Virus record (IMG/VR): IMGVR_UViG_3300008448_000017
Span: 1-64,000 of that record
DNA: 64,000 bases
From: a virus
Direction: 5' to 3' (one strand)
How positions within the stretch are numbered: position 1 is the stretch's first letter; every line of letters begins with the position of its first letter. The notes beneath the pieces were generated by a model. It saw only the letters and a list, made by a program, of their open reading frames with translations. It ran no database searches and was not told the origin of the DNA. The translations under genes and the position numbers were made by a program. This document shows positions 15,919-25,482 of the stretch, in pieces.

Positions 15919-16640
15919 AGGTCTTCTCCTGTTTCTTCTCTATATTTAGCTTTAGTAGCTTCAAGAGCTGTTTTAAGATTGGAAAGTGCTTCTTCATAGT
16001 TTTTCAAATTACTTTCTGAAAAATTTGATGTGTCTTCGCTTTCAAGATCAGAGATAAGTCGAGCAAGAACCCCAGCATGGTTTTTAGTCATATAGCCTGG
16101 TCCTCCTTCTAGTGGGTTTGCTTCTTCTAGTTCTTCTTCTACTTCATTTAATGAAGTACCTTTGGTAAAATGCTCAAATGCAAGTTCGTAATCTGTTTTT
16201 TCACGATCGAAAATATTTCCAACCATTCCCATACCAACGAAGTTTTCGTTTAGAGAGGAAAATTTTCTTCTTTTTAAAGAATTTAACCACATTTTTACCC
16301 CAACAATAGGTTGATCTTCAGTATGAGTATCAAACCACCCTAATTTTTCATATTCATCAGGATTTTTTGATTTTTTAGAAGTTTTCATTGTTACCTTATC
16401 TAAATCTGTGGAGGGAGATATAGTTATAGTAACAGTTGAAATATTTTCACCTGTTTGGGATGAGTTATTATCATATTGGAATGAAAAACTATCTCCCATA
16501 TCTTTAAAAGTATCAAATGATGAGGCTAAAGTTTTTAAATCCTCAAAAGATGTTCCTTTATCTTCTTCTAATTTTGCTTTATATTCACTTTCTGTGATTA
16601 CTCCTGAAAGCATTTGCATGCGTAGTGTTTCTTTATTCAT
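15915..16640 (-). CDS. Tagged protein (N-terminal LSGVITESEY tag), 241 aa
   Basis: Start set at 16640 (MNKETLRMQMLSGVITESEY) because a late-type promoter lies just upstream and because this aligns with the shared tag MNKEF-x-MQKLAG-x-ITESEY on other proteins. After the tag (ending KAKLEE) come a Ser/Thr-rich beta region (SFSFQYDNNSSQTGENISTV) and a helical C-terminus. I infer a late, possibly capsid-packaged protein; the body matches no known family. Confidence 0.65.
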   Translation of the reverse strand: MNKETLRMQMLSGVITESEYKAKLEEDKGTSFEDLKTLASSFDTFKDMGDSFSFQYDNNSSQTGENISTVTITISPSTDLDKVTMKTSKKSKNPDEYEKLGWFDTHTEDQPIVGVKMWLNSLKRRKFSSLNENFVGMGMVGNIFDREKTDYELAFEHFTKGTSLNEVEEELEEANPLEGGPGYMTKNHAGVLARLISDLESEDTSNFSESNLKNYEEALSNLKTALEATKAKYREETGEDL

Positions 16641-16650
16641 TTTAAGTATT

Positions 16651-16665
16651 TTATTATAAATATTA
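16651..16665 (-). promoter_or_regulatory. Late-type promoter element
   Basis: The coding strand reads ATAATATTTATAATAAAATA, 11 bases before the ATG at 16640 and overlapping the last codon of the upstream gene. Confidence 0.6.
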
Positions 16666-16881
16666 TATATTTTTTGCTTCACGCAACACTTTTAGAGCTT
16701 TTTGCATGTACAAAATATCATCAAGTTTTTCCTGGATGGAGTGTTCTAACCATTCCTCTAAAGATAAATCGCCGCGATCCAAATCTGTTCCGTATTTTTG
16801 TTTTCCTATAGTGGCTCTATCAACGAATTTGTCTATAATGGAATCTACAATTGAATCTGTAACCTTAATTTCTCTTGTCAT
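16663..16881 (-). CDS. Small MazG-like/phage nucleotide hydrolase-like protein, 72 aa
   Basis: The segment KFVDRATIGKQKYGTDLDRG then EWLEHSIQEKLDDILYMQKA resembles a short helical phage family related to MazG-type hydrolases (KYG-x-L-x-R, then W-L-x-H-x2-EE-x2-D). It has the pattern but is much shorter than active MazG. It overlaps the gp62 stop by one base. Confidence 0.5.
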   Translation of the reverse strand: MTREIKVTDSIVDSIIDKFVDRATIGKQKYGTDLDRGDLSLEEWLEHSIQEKLDDILYMQKALKVLREAKNI

Positions 16882-17312
16882 TACTTTAATAGTTTATCTG
16901 CTTCTTTATCGGTTATTCCCATTTTGTATAGGACTCCTCTCACACCATGTTCACGTAAAAGGTCCATATATTCTTCTGCTTCACCCAAACTACATTCAAA
17001 ATGTTTAGCTACATAATCTATTGCTTGAAGGTTTTTCTTGCGCTTGCTTACCTTTAAATACTTGAAGAACGTTTTTTGTTTTGGGATCATCTCTCTATAA
17101 ATTAAATATATTTGCTGTTTGTTATCGTATGGTATAGTTTGGATATAGTTTACAAGTTCAATGTAGCGTATATCCATCGATACGTATCTGTTGATCATGT
17201 AAGAGTTCCAACTATCCCACGATTCTTGCGAAATATTTTCAATTGGTGATTTATAGAGGGTGATTTCATTTAACCACCCCCATAAATCTTTTATTTCTTT
17301 CTGTTTACTCAC
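16881..17312 (-). CDS. 62: Clamp loader small subunit, gp62-like, 143 aa
   Basis: Matches the gp62 pattern of T4-like phages: an N-terminal LWGWLNEITLYKSPI followed by WDSWNSYMINRYVSM, then YIELVNYIQTIP, and REMIPKQKTFFKYLKVSKRK (KKxKxxxxxK-like). gp62 with four gp44 subunits loads the sliding clamp. It is shorter than T4 gp62 (187 aa) but similar to versions in marine relatives. It lies in the same block as gp44 and gp45. Confidence 0.8.
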   Translation of the reverse strand: MSKQKEIKDLWGWLNEITLYKSPIENISQESWDSWNSYMINRYVSMDIRYIELVNYIQTIPYDNKQQIYLIYREMIPKQKTFFKYLKVSKRKKNLQAIDYVAKHFECSLGEAEEYMDLLREHGVRGVLYKMGITDKEADKLLK

Positions 17313-17545
17313 AGTGAAATATCTTTGTATTCCTCTCTAATTTCAGGTGGAAGAGAATCTGTTAGAATTTTCTTTGACTCTAGATCGTAAAATACAGGGA
17401 TTGGAATAAGAGCATCCTCGTCTGCTCCAATTAGAAACTTAGAGATTTTACGAATGATAACTGCTTGTCCAAATAATTTTTCTCCGTTGAATCCTTCAAC
17501 AGAGGTTGTTTGTTTGAAATCAATGTTTGGTGCTTGTGCTTGCAT
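17309..17545 (-). CDS. Small T4-like protein upstream of gp62, 78 aa
   Basis: The core VIIRKISKFLIGADEDALIP then IPVFYDLESKKI resembles a small protein common in T4-like phages that usually carries CxxC zinc pairs on both sides of this core. Here the cysteines are absent. It overlaps the gp62 start by four bases. Role unknown, perhaps regulatory. The family recollection is from memory and not checked. Confidence 0.6.
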   Translation of the reverse strand: MQAQAPNIDFKQTTSVEGFNGEKLFGQAVIIRKISKFLIGADEDALIPIPVFYDLESKKILTDSLPPEIREEYKDISL

Positions 17546-17574
17546 TTTTAAAAGTTTTACATATCAATAAAGAT

Positions 17575-17604
17575 AAGAAAAAGCCTGCTGGTAGGCAAGC
17601 TTTT
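17575..17604 (-). terminator. Terminator and downstream promoter-like TTATCTTTA
   Basis: The coding strand reads AAAAGCTTGC-CTACCA-GCAGGCTTTT (10-bp stem with one G-T pair) and then TTTCTTATCTTTATTGAT. It closes the tagged gene at 17605-18003; the TATCTTTA after it matches the Bacteroidetes -7 pattern and may start transcription of 17309-17545. Confidence 0.65.
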
Positions 17605-18003
17605 CTATGAAGGTTTATATGTTCTATCATCAATAACGTTCCTTCCATAGTTAATAGCTTCTTCTTTACTCTTATGATTAACAGATGTAAATAAATGGTC
17701 ACCCTCAGTAAAATAAGCGGCTACTGACCAAGTACCAAATGGGTCTTGTCTTACTATTATTATAACACCGTCTTTATATTCTTTGTAAATTTCCCCAACA
17801 CCATCTGTTACCACTATATCGTCCATCCCTATATCTTTAAATCTACCATGGTATAGATCAGCTGCATCTTCTTTTTTCTTGGCTGCTTCACGAGCAACTC
17901 TTTCATCAAAATCTGGGTCAAAGGCCTCATTTAATTTAGCAGCATATTCACTTTCAGTGATAATACCAGCTAGTTTTTGCATGTAAAGAAATTCTTTGTT
18001 CAT
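17605..18003 (-). CDS. Tagged protein (MQKLAGIITESEY tag), 132 aa
   Basis: The N-terminus MNKEFLYMQKLAGIITESEY continues to AAKLNEAF, with an LNE site as expected for the prohead protease. The body has a charged helix (REAAKKKEDAADLY) and a beta-rich C-terminus (EYKDGVIIIVRQDPFGTWSV), like a small alpha/beta domain. Late-type promoter upstream, terminator directly downstream: a single-gene unit. Putative capsid-packaged protein; target unknown. Confidence 0.65.
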   Translation of the reverse strand: MNKEFLYMQKLAGIITESEYAAKLNEAFDPDFDERVAREAAKKKEDAADLYHGRFKDIGMDDIVVTDGVGEIYKEYKDGVIIIVRQDPFGTWSVAAYFTEGDHLFTSVNHKSKEEAINYGRNVIDDRTYKPS

Positions 18004-18020
18004 ATCGTTTTATTTTGTTT

Positions 18021-18034
18021 TATTATAAATATTA
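18021..18034 (-). promoter_or_regulatory. Late-type promoter element
   Basis: The coding strand reads CATAATATTTATAATAAAAC, 17 bases before the ATG of the tagged gene at 18003. The leader down to the ATG is almost identical to that at 25812. Confidence 0.65.
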
Positions 18035-18038
18035 TGGT

Positions 18039-18245
18039 TTATTTTTTAGTTACTTTTTCTTTTTTATATTCTATAAAATCATGTATAAAACCTGCTGCCA
18101 CTATTAAGTTCATTCCAATAGAGGCTAATATTTCATATATATCTTCATACACATTTGTGCTTAAGTGGATATGTCCTACCATCCAGAAAGGTACGGCTAA
18201 GTTTCCAGATACCCACGAAAGAGTATATTTTAGGAAATATTTCAC
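18039..18245 (-). CDS. Two-span membrane protein, 68 aa
   Basis: Hydrophobic spans about residues 6-24 (KYTLSWVSGNLAVPFWMVG) and 38-57 (YEILASIGMNLIVAAGFIHD), with a basic tail (EYKKEKVTKK). It overlaps the stop of the gp44 clamp-loader gene by four bases, so it is expressed with replication genes. It might anchor something to the membrane; there is no family evidence. Confidence 0.55.
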   Translation of the reverse strand: MKYFLKYTLSWVSGNLAVPFWMVGHIHLSTNVYEDIYEILASIGMNLIVAAGFIHDFIEYKKEKVTKK

Positions 18246-19168
18246 AGTACTTGAGGTTTTTTAGCCTCTATGATTTTAGCTATACAAGAAGCTATATTAA
18301 TTTCTTTATCGATTCTGAAGTTTGCTTGGTATAGGTGCTCGTTCAATATAATTGCTATCATACCTTCCTTTCCGGGTGCATATTTGGAGCTATATTCAAA
18401 CAAAGAGCGGTATAGTTCTTCAAAGTCTTTTACTCCACTATCTGCTATAGTTTGTCTAATGGCTTTCCAATCTGGTTTTGATTGGGCTAGCTCTTTCAAA
18501 ACGGATTTAATGTAGTTGTTTGCTACTAGAACTGTTTTATCCAATTGAATACAATCATCTTTTACAGACATTTGTAAAACGTTTAACATTTTACGCATGT
18601 CAGGATAATATTGTACAATTAGTGTTTTAAGATCTTCTGGCTCATATGAAATGTTCAATTGATCAGCTAGTATCCAAGTTAAATGGTTGTAAACGTCTTG
18701 TTTAGTTGGTGGTACAATTTTAAGTACCTGACATCTGGATTGTAGTGGGTCAATTATTCGCTCTACAAAGTTACAGGTTAAGATAAAGCGTGTTGAGCGA
18801 GAGAATGTCTCTATTACGTTTCGAAGAGCGGCTTGTCCTTGAATGGTGATAAAATCTGCCTCGTCTAGAATTACTACTTTGATGCTTTTCCAAGATGCAG
18901 CGCTTGCAAACCCCTTTACTTTCTCTCTAATAGTGTCAATTCCGTTTTCATCGGATGCGTTTAACATGAGATAATCGCAATCTAGGTTTTTAACTATAAT
19001 TTTGGCTAGAGTTGTTTTTCCCGTTCCTGCCGGAGCATAGAAAAGCATATTTGGTATATCGTTTTGATCAAGAAAACGCTGGATTGTATCTTTAACATGT
19101 TGGCTACCAACAAAATGTTCTAGGGTTGTGGGGCGAAATTTTTCATTAAATAAGGTGTTTTCCTTCAT
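18242..19168 (-). CDS. 44: Clamp loader large subunit, gp44-like AAA+ ATPase, 308 aa
   Basis: AAA+ motifs: NEKFRPTTLEHFVGSQHV (clamp-loader N-terminus), Walker A APAGTGKTTLAK (about residues 46-57), Walker B VVILDEADF, sensor 1 RFILTCNF, and the SRC arginine finger in PLQSRCQVL. Works with gp62 to load the gp45 clamp for the gp43 polymerase. The start codon overlaps the stop of an EDxHD endonuclease (ATGA), which interrupts the usual promoter-to-gene distance. Confidence 0.93.
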   Translation of the reverse strand: MKENTLFNEKFRPTTLEHFVGSQHVKDTIQRFLDQNDIPNMLFYAPAGTGKTTLAKIIVKNLDCDYLMLNASDENGIDTIREKVKGFASAASWKSIKVVILDEADFITIQGQAALRNVIETFSRSTRFILTCNFVERIIDPLQSRCQVLKIVPPTKQDVYNHLTWILADQLNISYEPEDLKTLIVQYYPDMRKMLNVLQMSVKDDCIQLDKTVLVANNYIKSVLKELAQSKPDWKAIRQTIADSGVKDFEELYRSLFEYSSKYAPGKEGMIAIILNEHLYQANFRIDKEINIASCIAKIIEAKKPQVL

Positions 19169-19905
19169 AGTTGCAACTTGTTTTTTATAACCTTTTCGTT
19201 TAATTCATCTTCCCATAATCTAATAAGAAGTTGATTATTTTCCAAACAGATTTTGTTTTTCTTTAAATCGTTTTTTCTGCTTTTAATTTGAGAAAGGTTT
19301 AATTCATGTTCCTCTAAATTTTTTCCATGCCAATAATTTCCATCTATTTCTACTAAAACATCCATATCTGTAAGATAAAAATCAAAGTGATGGTGTTTGA
19401 ATTTGTAATTTTGGATATAAGGTATTCCCCATTCTTCCAAGTATTGTTTAAATATTCTTTCAGGTTTTGTATTCGTCTTAATTTCAGATAACGTATAATA
19501 TAATGAATTGGCACAACTTCTACATAAATGTTTATTTGTGGTTTTTTGAATACTATTTAATTGGGTATCACTTAAATTTTTCCGTTTGTGTTTTTTAATA
19601 TTTCCACAGTTTGAGCAGGTTGAGGTAAATATTCTATCTTGTTTTTCCCCGTATTTGCTAATATGCCATTTTTTTACAGCACAACTATTACATTCTCTAT
19701 TATTTTTAACTGCTATCCTATATGGGTCTCTTTGTAGGAGAGAAATTTTATTACATGTTGGGCAAGTATATTCAAATGTTTGTTTATTTGAAGATAACAT
19801 ACATGGTTTACATGTATTTCCTTTTCCGAATTTTCCTTTTTTGTTGTTGTAATATTGATCTAAATGTTTTGATTGTTTACAAACATTACATGTTTTGGTT
19901 TCCAT
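19165..19905 (-). CDS. EDxHD/Vsr-type homing endonuclease with zinc fingers, 246 aa
   Basis: The N-terminal half has four CxxC pairs (CNVCKQS, CKPC, CPTCNK, CNSC, CSNC, CRSC) as DNA-binding zinc ribbons. The C-terminal third has a Vsr-like PD-(D/E)XK core: PERIFKQYLEEWGIPYIQNY, HHHFDFYLTDMDVLVEIDGN and YWHGKN. This matches free-standing phage homing endonucleases of the EDxHD class. Late-type promoter upstream. It lies directly upstream of gp44 and appears to have been inserted between the original gp44 promoter and the gene. Confidence 0.8.
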   Translation of the reverse strand: METKTCNVCKQSKHLDQYYNNKKGKFGKGNTCKPCMLSSNKQTFEYTCPTCNKISLLQRDPYRIAVKNNRECNSCAVKKWHISKYGEKQDRIFTSTCSNCGNIKKHKRKNLSDTQLNSIQKTTNKHLCRSCANSLYYTLSEIKTNTKPERIFKQYLEEWGIPYIQNYKFKHHHFDFYLTDMDVLVEIDGNYWHGKNLEEHELNLSQIKSRKNDLKKNKICLENNQLLIRLWEDELNEKVIKNKLQL

Positions 19906-19914
19906 AGTATAGTT

Positions 19915-19929
19915 TTATTATACATATTG
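19915..19929 (-). promoter_or_regulatory. Late-type promoter element
   Basis: The coding strand reads CTTCAATATGTATAATAAAA, 10 bases before the endonuclease ATG at 19905. It overlaps the end of the 27-codon stub. Confidence 0.6.
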
Positions 19930-20001
19930 AAGGTAATCCCTTTTTCGCCAAAGGCATTGACCATTTTGAAAACGCTCTACATATAACGTATTTTCTTTCA
20001 T
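19918..20001 (-). pseudogene. 27-codon stub resembling the gp44 N-terminus
   Basis: ATG at 20001 in a GGTTATG context, reading MKENTLYVERFQNG... and stopping inside the late promoter of the endonuclease. The first six residues equal those of gp44 (MKENTL) with synonymous codon changes, and the eleventh is F in both (YVERF versus FNEKF). I read it as the original gp44 start left behind when the endonuclease inserted. A small independent peptide is also possible. Confidence 0.45.
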
Positions 20002-20006
20002 AACCG

Positions 20007-20020
20007 TAATATACAAAAAA
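20007..20020 (-). promoter_or_regulatory. GTATATTA-type promoter
   Basis: The coding strand reads TTTTTTTGTATATTACGGTTATG, directly before the gp44-like stub and directly after a terminator hairpin. Confidence 0.5.
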
Positions 20021-20043
20021 AGCTTGCAATTTGCAAGCCTTTT
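20016..20043 (-). terminator. Terminator after tagged genes
   Basis: The coding strand reads AAGGCTTGC-AAATT-GCAAGCTTTTTTT: a stem of six GC-containing pairs extended by A-T and G-T pairs, then a run of seven T. It ends the 20619/20055 operon. Confidence 0.75.
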
Positions 20044-20054
20044 AAGTTAAAATT

Positions 20055-20612
20055 TTATTCTCCTTGTTTAAACCACCCAATATACCTTAACCTATTTTCA
20101 GGCCAATATCTATCCAATGTTGCTTTATCTACTGGGGTGTCAAGCCATTTGTCTCTTAGTTGATAGTCAGTGTATCCACTTTTTGGGTCGCTATGGGAAA
20201 CATGTACATTCCCATCCCTATCAGTGTTATAATAAGTGTTAGCTAGTTCATAGTATGTTGGGTCTGGTCTTCCACTTCCATTATCTGTTGTTAATGGGAG
20301 AAGATTTTTACTGTAGCGTTCTCTTGCTGTTCTATCTTCTGCATCTGATTCTTCTCGGTATGTTCTTACCCAATATTCACTACGAAGTTTGTTGAAGATT
20401 TTTGTAACTTTACTTTTTTCTTGTGGGGTCAAAGGACGACCCATTTTATCTTCAATAAAGCTTTTAACTTCGTATTCTCCATGGTATTTGTTTTCTTCAG
20501 TAAAAGGATTATCTTTTACATATTGAGCTACTTCAGCGGAAATATCAATTTCTTCTTTTAAGATTTTTTGAATTTCCTCTTTAATGATTTGTTTTAGTTG
20601 TTCCTTTTTCAT
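20055..20612 (-). CDS. Tagged protein (KEE...LKEE tag), 185 aa
   Basis: N-terminal tag MKKEQLKQIIKEEIQKILKE, related to those at 930-1349 and 41649-42026. The body is polar and Tyr/Asp-rich (YWVRTYREESDAEDRTARER, DPTYYELANTYYNTDRDGNV) with no known family. It follows the 326-residue protein by six bases and ends before a terminator. Putative packaged protein; the body could be an effector, but that is inference. Confidence 0.6.
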   Translation of the reverse strand: MKKEQLKQIIKEEIQKILKEEIDISAEVAQYVKDNPFTEENKYHGEYEVKSFIEDKMGRPLTPQEKSKVTKIFNKLRSEYWVRTYREESDAEDRTARERYSKNLLPLTTDNGSGRPDPTYYELANTYYNTDRDGNVHVSHSDPKSGYTDYQLRDKWLDTPVDKATLDRYWPENRLRYIGWFKQGE

Positions 20613-20618
20613 TTCATT

Positions 20619-21599
20619 TTATTTTATAATTCCTGCTCGTCTTAGCATTTGATATCTTTCAAAATCAAAATCTAAAGATTCTTTCAGTTTTGTTTTAAAG
20701 TCAAAAGCTATTGGTTGTAGAGCTGCTCTTTGAGATGCTGTTATACCTGTTACAACTAGTTTGTATTTTCTTTCCTCACCTTCATCAACAGGGGAAATTT
20801 CAAATTTTGCATTTGGAACGTCTCCAAGTTTTGCTTGCAATTGTTTACGAAGTTTATCTGCTTGATCAGCTGTGTTTACAGTGGTAGAAAGTGGTGGAAC
20901 TTCCTCTGCTTTTGGTTTTTCTATAGTTTGTGGTGTTTCTGTATCACCTGCTTCTATGCTGATTACTGTATAGCCTACTCCAGCGTTATCAAATACAGTT
21001 TTTAATACTTTTTCAAGGTATGCTTTTGTATTGAATGGATTTTCCATAGAGGAAGGAAATATGATTTTCCCATCTTCTACTTTGTAGTTTACATCCTTTT
21101 CCAATTTACCAGCATATTTTTTCAAGTTTGCTGGGGTTTTCATTGGAAAGTAATTTGCTCCGTAACGGCCAACTAGCTCTTTTGGTAAACTTTTTCCAGG
21201 GAGAGAAAACAAGTAATCATTTAAACTACCATCGTTTCCTTCTGCTTGCCATTTTTCATAGCCTGCTTCTGCTTCTTTTTCAGTAGCTGTCCATGCTTGG
21301 GGTACTCTATTTTTGATGTCTATAAGTTTGAATGCTTTTTCATCTTCCGAGCGAGAATCCCAGTCTTTCCAAGCAGCGCCTGCTTTTTGTGCAGGGATAG
21401 AAGGACCAAATGCTTTTGCAATAGCTTTAGGGTCGCGCATATTTTGCGCATATATACCGTAATTTTCAATGTTGTCTAGTGCTTTTAGAGCATCATCTAG
21501 TGATTCTGGGTCAATGGCTAGATCATATTTGACACGAAGTTGTTTTTGGTCTCCACCTTCTTCATCTTCTATTTCACGTAGTATATCTGTTAATTTCAT
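20619..21599 (-). CDS. Tagged protein with tags at both ends, 326 aa
   Basis: N-terminus MKLTDILREIEDEEGGDQKQ resembles the tag class found on other proteins here, and the C-terminus ends FERYQMLRRAGIIK, like the 77-residue gene at 15685. The middle has Trp/Glu-rich helices (EKEAEAGYEKWQAEGNDG), a Pro/Thr linker (ETPQTIEKPKAEEVPPLSTT) and a beta domain. No catalytic motif seen. Late-type promoter directly upstream. Confidence 0.6.
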   Translation of the reverse strand: MKLTDILREIEDEEGGDQKQLRVKYDLAIDPESLDDALKALDNIENYGIYAQNMRDPKAIAKAFGPSIPAQKAGAAWKDWDSRSEDEKAFKLIDIKNRVPQAWTATEKEAEAGYEKWQAEGNDGSLNDYLFSLPGKSLPKELVGRYGANYFPMKTPANLKKYAGKLEKDVNYKVEDGKIIFPSSMENPFNTKAYLEKVLKTVFDNAGVGYTVISIEAGDTETPQTIEKPKAEEVPPLSTTVNTADQADKLRKQLQAKLGDVPNAKFEISPVDEGEERKYKLVVTGITASQRAALQPIAFDFKTKLKESLDFDFERYQMLRRAGIIK

Positions 21600-21602
21600 A
21601 CC

Positions 21603-21614
21603 TATAAATATTAA
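21603..21614 (-). promoter_or_regulatory. Late-type promoter element, near-leaderless
   Basis: The coding strand reads TATTAATATTTATAGGTATG: the element ends only a few bases before the ATG at 21599. It overlaps the stop of the 88-residue gene. Confidence 0.5.
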
Positions 21615-21877
21615 TAGTCTCCGTAAATGTTAAAACGTTTGGGTGGTTCAGGTGGAGCTACTGGGATTTCTTCTGTTTCGATTCGGATAACAAATAGTTC
21701 ACTGTTTAAAGGTTCCAACCTAAAATGAGCATTTTCACCTGTTTTCTGGAACCATGCCTCTAGGGTTTCAGTTAGGGAGCCATGTTCTTCTGTCTCCCCA
21801 ACCAAACACCACGTATCACCTTTTCCTTTTACGCGTGTGGCGATCAATTCGTTGTATTCTACTTCTTGTGTTTCCAT
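21611..21877 (-). CDS. Hypothetical protein, 88 aa
   Basis: Starts directly after the GroEL stop and ends in a Pro-rich acidic tail (ETEEIPVAPPEPPKRF). A beta segment (KGKGDTWCLVGETEEHGS) precedes a helix. Not recognised. Its position makes it the third gene of the chaperonin operon, so it may be co-expressed with GroES/GroEL. Confidence 0.55.
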   Translation of the reverse strand: METQEVEYNELIATRVKGKGDTWCLVGETEEHGSLTETLEAWFQKTGENAHFRLEPLNSELFVIRIETEEIPVAPPEPPKRFNIYGDY

Positions 21878-21878
21878 A

Positions 21879-23819
<1,941 letters not shown>

Positions 23820-23823
<4 letters not shown>

Positions 23824-24182
23824 ATTTCGATTGATTTTAATAGATTGTCTAATCCGGTTTTAACTTCTTTCCAAGTTGCAATATATCCTTTGATAGAGGA
23901 ATATTCACCTTGGTTTTGATAGAATTTTTGTTTTGCAATACTGTTGAGGGCATTTGAAAAGCTACTGTAGTATCCAACAACTTTTTCTTGTTCTTTACCT
24001 GTTGCTTCTTTTCCTCCAAATCCACGAGTAGAAACAACTGTTTCCATTACGGTAAAGTTTGTAGCGTCTTTGACAATATAGAAAGGCTCCATTGAAGGAT
24101 CCTTGATTGTGCAAAGTGTAGATTGTGGATCAACATTTTCGCCTCTAGCGGGACGACCGCGTCGTGTTTTTGTTTCTTGCAT
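23820..24182 (-). CDS. AT-hook-containing protein, 120 aa
   Basis: The N-terminus TRRGRPARGENVDP is an AT-hook (RGRP flanked by basic residues), suited to AT-rich minor grooves. The rest (EPFYIVKDATNFTVMETVVS, ...FSNALNSIAKQKFYQNQGEY) is unknown. Start in AGTTATG context with a GTATATTA promoter. It heads the groES-groEL operon, so it may be a DNA-binding regulator of it. Two other genes in the window also carry RGRP motifs. Confidence 0.6.
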
Positions 24183-24206
24183 AACTATACTTTAAATTTA
24201 TAACTG

Positions 24207-24219
24207 TAATATACGAAAA
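24207..24219 (-). promoter_or_regulatory. GTATATTA-type promoter of chaperonin operon
   Basis: The coding strand reads AGTTTTCGTATATTACAG, about 25 bases before the AT-hook gene that heads the groES-groEL unit. Confidence 0.5.
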
Positions 24220-24226
24220 CTATTTT

Positions 24227-24243
24227 AAATAGACAAGCTATTT
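24227..24243 (-). terminator. Weak terminator
   Basis: The coding strand reads AAATAG-CTTGT-CTATTT, immediately after the stop of the gene at 24244-24495, followed by AAAATAGTTTTCG. The short T-tract makes it weak. Confidence 0.45.
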
Positions 24244-24495
24244 TTATAAAGAATTTAAATATGATATAACTTCAAATAAAGTATCTCGTATTTCATTTTC
24301 CCATCTAGAATCAGGTTCAATATCAGGGAGATAATTAGATGCCATCCATAAATCTACAACACTAGTATATAATCTTTGTAAATCATTTATGGCTTTTGTG
24401 GATAATTTATTATTATTTTTAAATTCAACAATTTTAGAATCAACATATTGAATTAAATCTAAAATAGATTTATTATCTTCTTGAAGATTAAACAT
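24244..24495 (-). CDS. Hypothetical helical protein, about 83 aa
   Basis: Start at 24495 (MFNLQEDNKSILDL) overlaps the stop codon of the upstream tagged gene (GATGTTTAA); ATGs at 24498 and 24507 are alternatives. Helical throughout (SILDLIQYVDSKIVEFKNNN, AINDLQRLYTSVVDLW). Not recognised. Probably translated with the tagged gene from the late promoter at 24676. Confidence 0.55.
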   Translation of the reverse strand: MFNLQEDNKSILDLIQYVDSKIVEFKNNNKLSTKAINDLQRLYTSVVDLWMASNYLPDIEPDSRWENEIRDTLFEVISYLNSL

Positions 24496-24673
24496 CATAC
24501 CCTTCATCTTTCATTGTATTTTTTAAATTATTTAGGGCTTTTCGTACACCTTCAACATAATTTTTATACCATAGTTGGGATTTTTGATATGTATATTCTT
24601 CTTCAGTAATTACACCTGCCAATTTTTGCATTTGAAGATATTCTTCGTTTAATTGCTCTTCTTGGTTTTCCAT
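24488..24673 (-). CDS. Tagged small protein (MQKLAGVITEEEY tag), 61 aa
   Basis: Start at 24673 (MENQEEQLNEEYLQMQKLAG) because a late-type element ends three bases before this ATG. The tag sits about residues 9-25 rather than at the very start. The remainder is a helix (YVEGVRKALNNLKNTM). The messenger would be almost leaderless. Putative packaged peptide or internal-head protein. Confidence 0.6.
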   Translation of the reverse strand: MENQEEQLNEEYLQMQKLAGVITEEEYTYQKSQLWYKNYVEGVRKALNNLKNTMKDEGYDV

Positions 24674-24675
24674 TT

Positions 24676-24690
24676 TATTATACATATTAA
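24676..24690 (-). promoter_or_regulatory. Late-type promoter element, near-leaderless
   Basis: The coding strand reads TTTTTAATATGTATAATAAAATG; the ATG is the start of the tagged gene. The element overlaps the stop of the clamp gene. Confidence 0.6.
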
Positions 24691-25421
24691 AAAGCTCTGT
24701 CTTCTTTTCTTACCATATAATATTCACTGCGAGAATCTCCACTAGTGAATTCTAGTTTCATCAAACCACTAGCGTTCAAATATAATTTACCTTCTTTCAA
24801 ATCCTTGTTTATATTCAATATGTTTTTAAACTGGTTAGAGTTGAATGGTAGTTTAATGTTGTCTTTTTCTATTTTACCATATAGCTGGTATGTAATTTTG
24901 TTGTTGTGGCCATTTTCATCTCCAAATGTAAATAAGCACATTTTGTCTCCGTTCAAATCTATTTCGGTAGAAACTACCATATTGTCGATGTCTCCAAGTG
25001 CTGTTTTTGCTTTAACAAGGTTAAGCAAATCTTCCGAGTCAAGGGGAAATGTAGCATCCCATTCCATCTCTGTTACAGTTCCTACTTTGGATATTAAAAG
25101 CGGGTCTGCTAAAGCATATGTTAGGTTAAATTTGCTGTCTTGAAAATGTAGTTTGGTTGGTATGCTTTTGTGTTTTTCCAATTCAACAAGTAATTCACCT
25201 TGTGTGATGTTGAGCAAGCTCAAGAATTTTTTAGTGTCAAAGATGGCTAGCTCACAATCCTCAATGTCAATGTTTTGACAGGTGATTTTACCTATAACTT
25301 CTTTGTTTATAGACATAAAGTCTATTGTGAGTGTTTTGTCTTTGATTATCCACTTGACGGATTCGTTTTCGCCCAAGTAGTATTTGTTGATTGCTGCTTG
25401 TAAAACTAATTTATTAACCAT
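24687..25421 (-). CDS. 45: Sliding clamp, gp45-like, 244 aa
   Basis: Start MVNKLVLQAAINKYYLGENE; internal strands EDCELAIFDTKKFLSLLNIT and EMEWDATFPLDSEDLLNLVK, and the C-terminus LYLNASGLMKLEFTSGDSRS then EYYMVRKED, match T4-like DNA polymerase clamps. Length is near T4 gp45 (228 aa). It forms the trimeric ring that tethers gp43 and, in T4, also activates late transcription, which makes it relevant to the late promoter family described here. Confidence 0.88.
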   Translation of the reverse strand: MVNKLVLQAAINKYYLGENESVKWIIKDKTLTIDFMSINKEVIGKITCQNIDIEDCELAIFDTKKFLSLLNITQGELLVELEKHKSIPTKLHFQDSKFNLTYALADPLLISKVGTVTEMEWDATFPLDSEDLLNLVKAKTALGDIDNMVVSTEIDLNGDKMCLFTFGDENGHNNKITYQLYGKIEKDNIKLPFNSNQFKNILNINKDLKEGKLYLNASGLMKLEFTSGDSRSEYYMVRKEDRAF

Positions 25422-25425
25422 GTGT

Positions 25426-25462
25426 TAAAGATAAGAAAAAGCCTGTCGGTAGACAAGCTTTT
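25426..25462 (-). terminator. Terminator with overlapping promoter-like TTATCTTTA
   Basis: The coding strand reads AAAAGCTTGTC-TACC-GACAGGCTTTT (11-bp stem with one G-T pair) followed by TTTCTTATCTTTAACACATG, where the ATG is the clamp start. The same arrangement is found at 17575-17604. Confidence 0.7.
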
Positions 25463-25482
25463 CTATAAGATTTATTTATTGA

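Noticed and set aside
24488-24685. Longer start MYNK for the tagged gene
   Set aside because: It would begin inside the late promoter element; the downstream ATG at 24673 is the better start.
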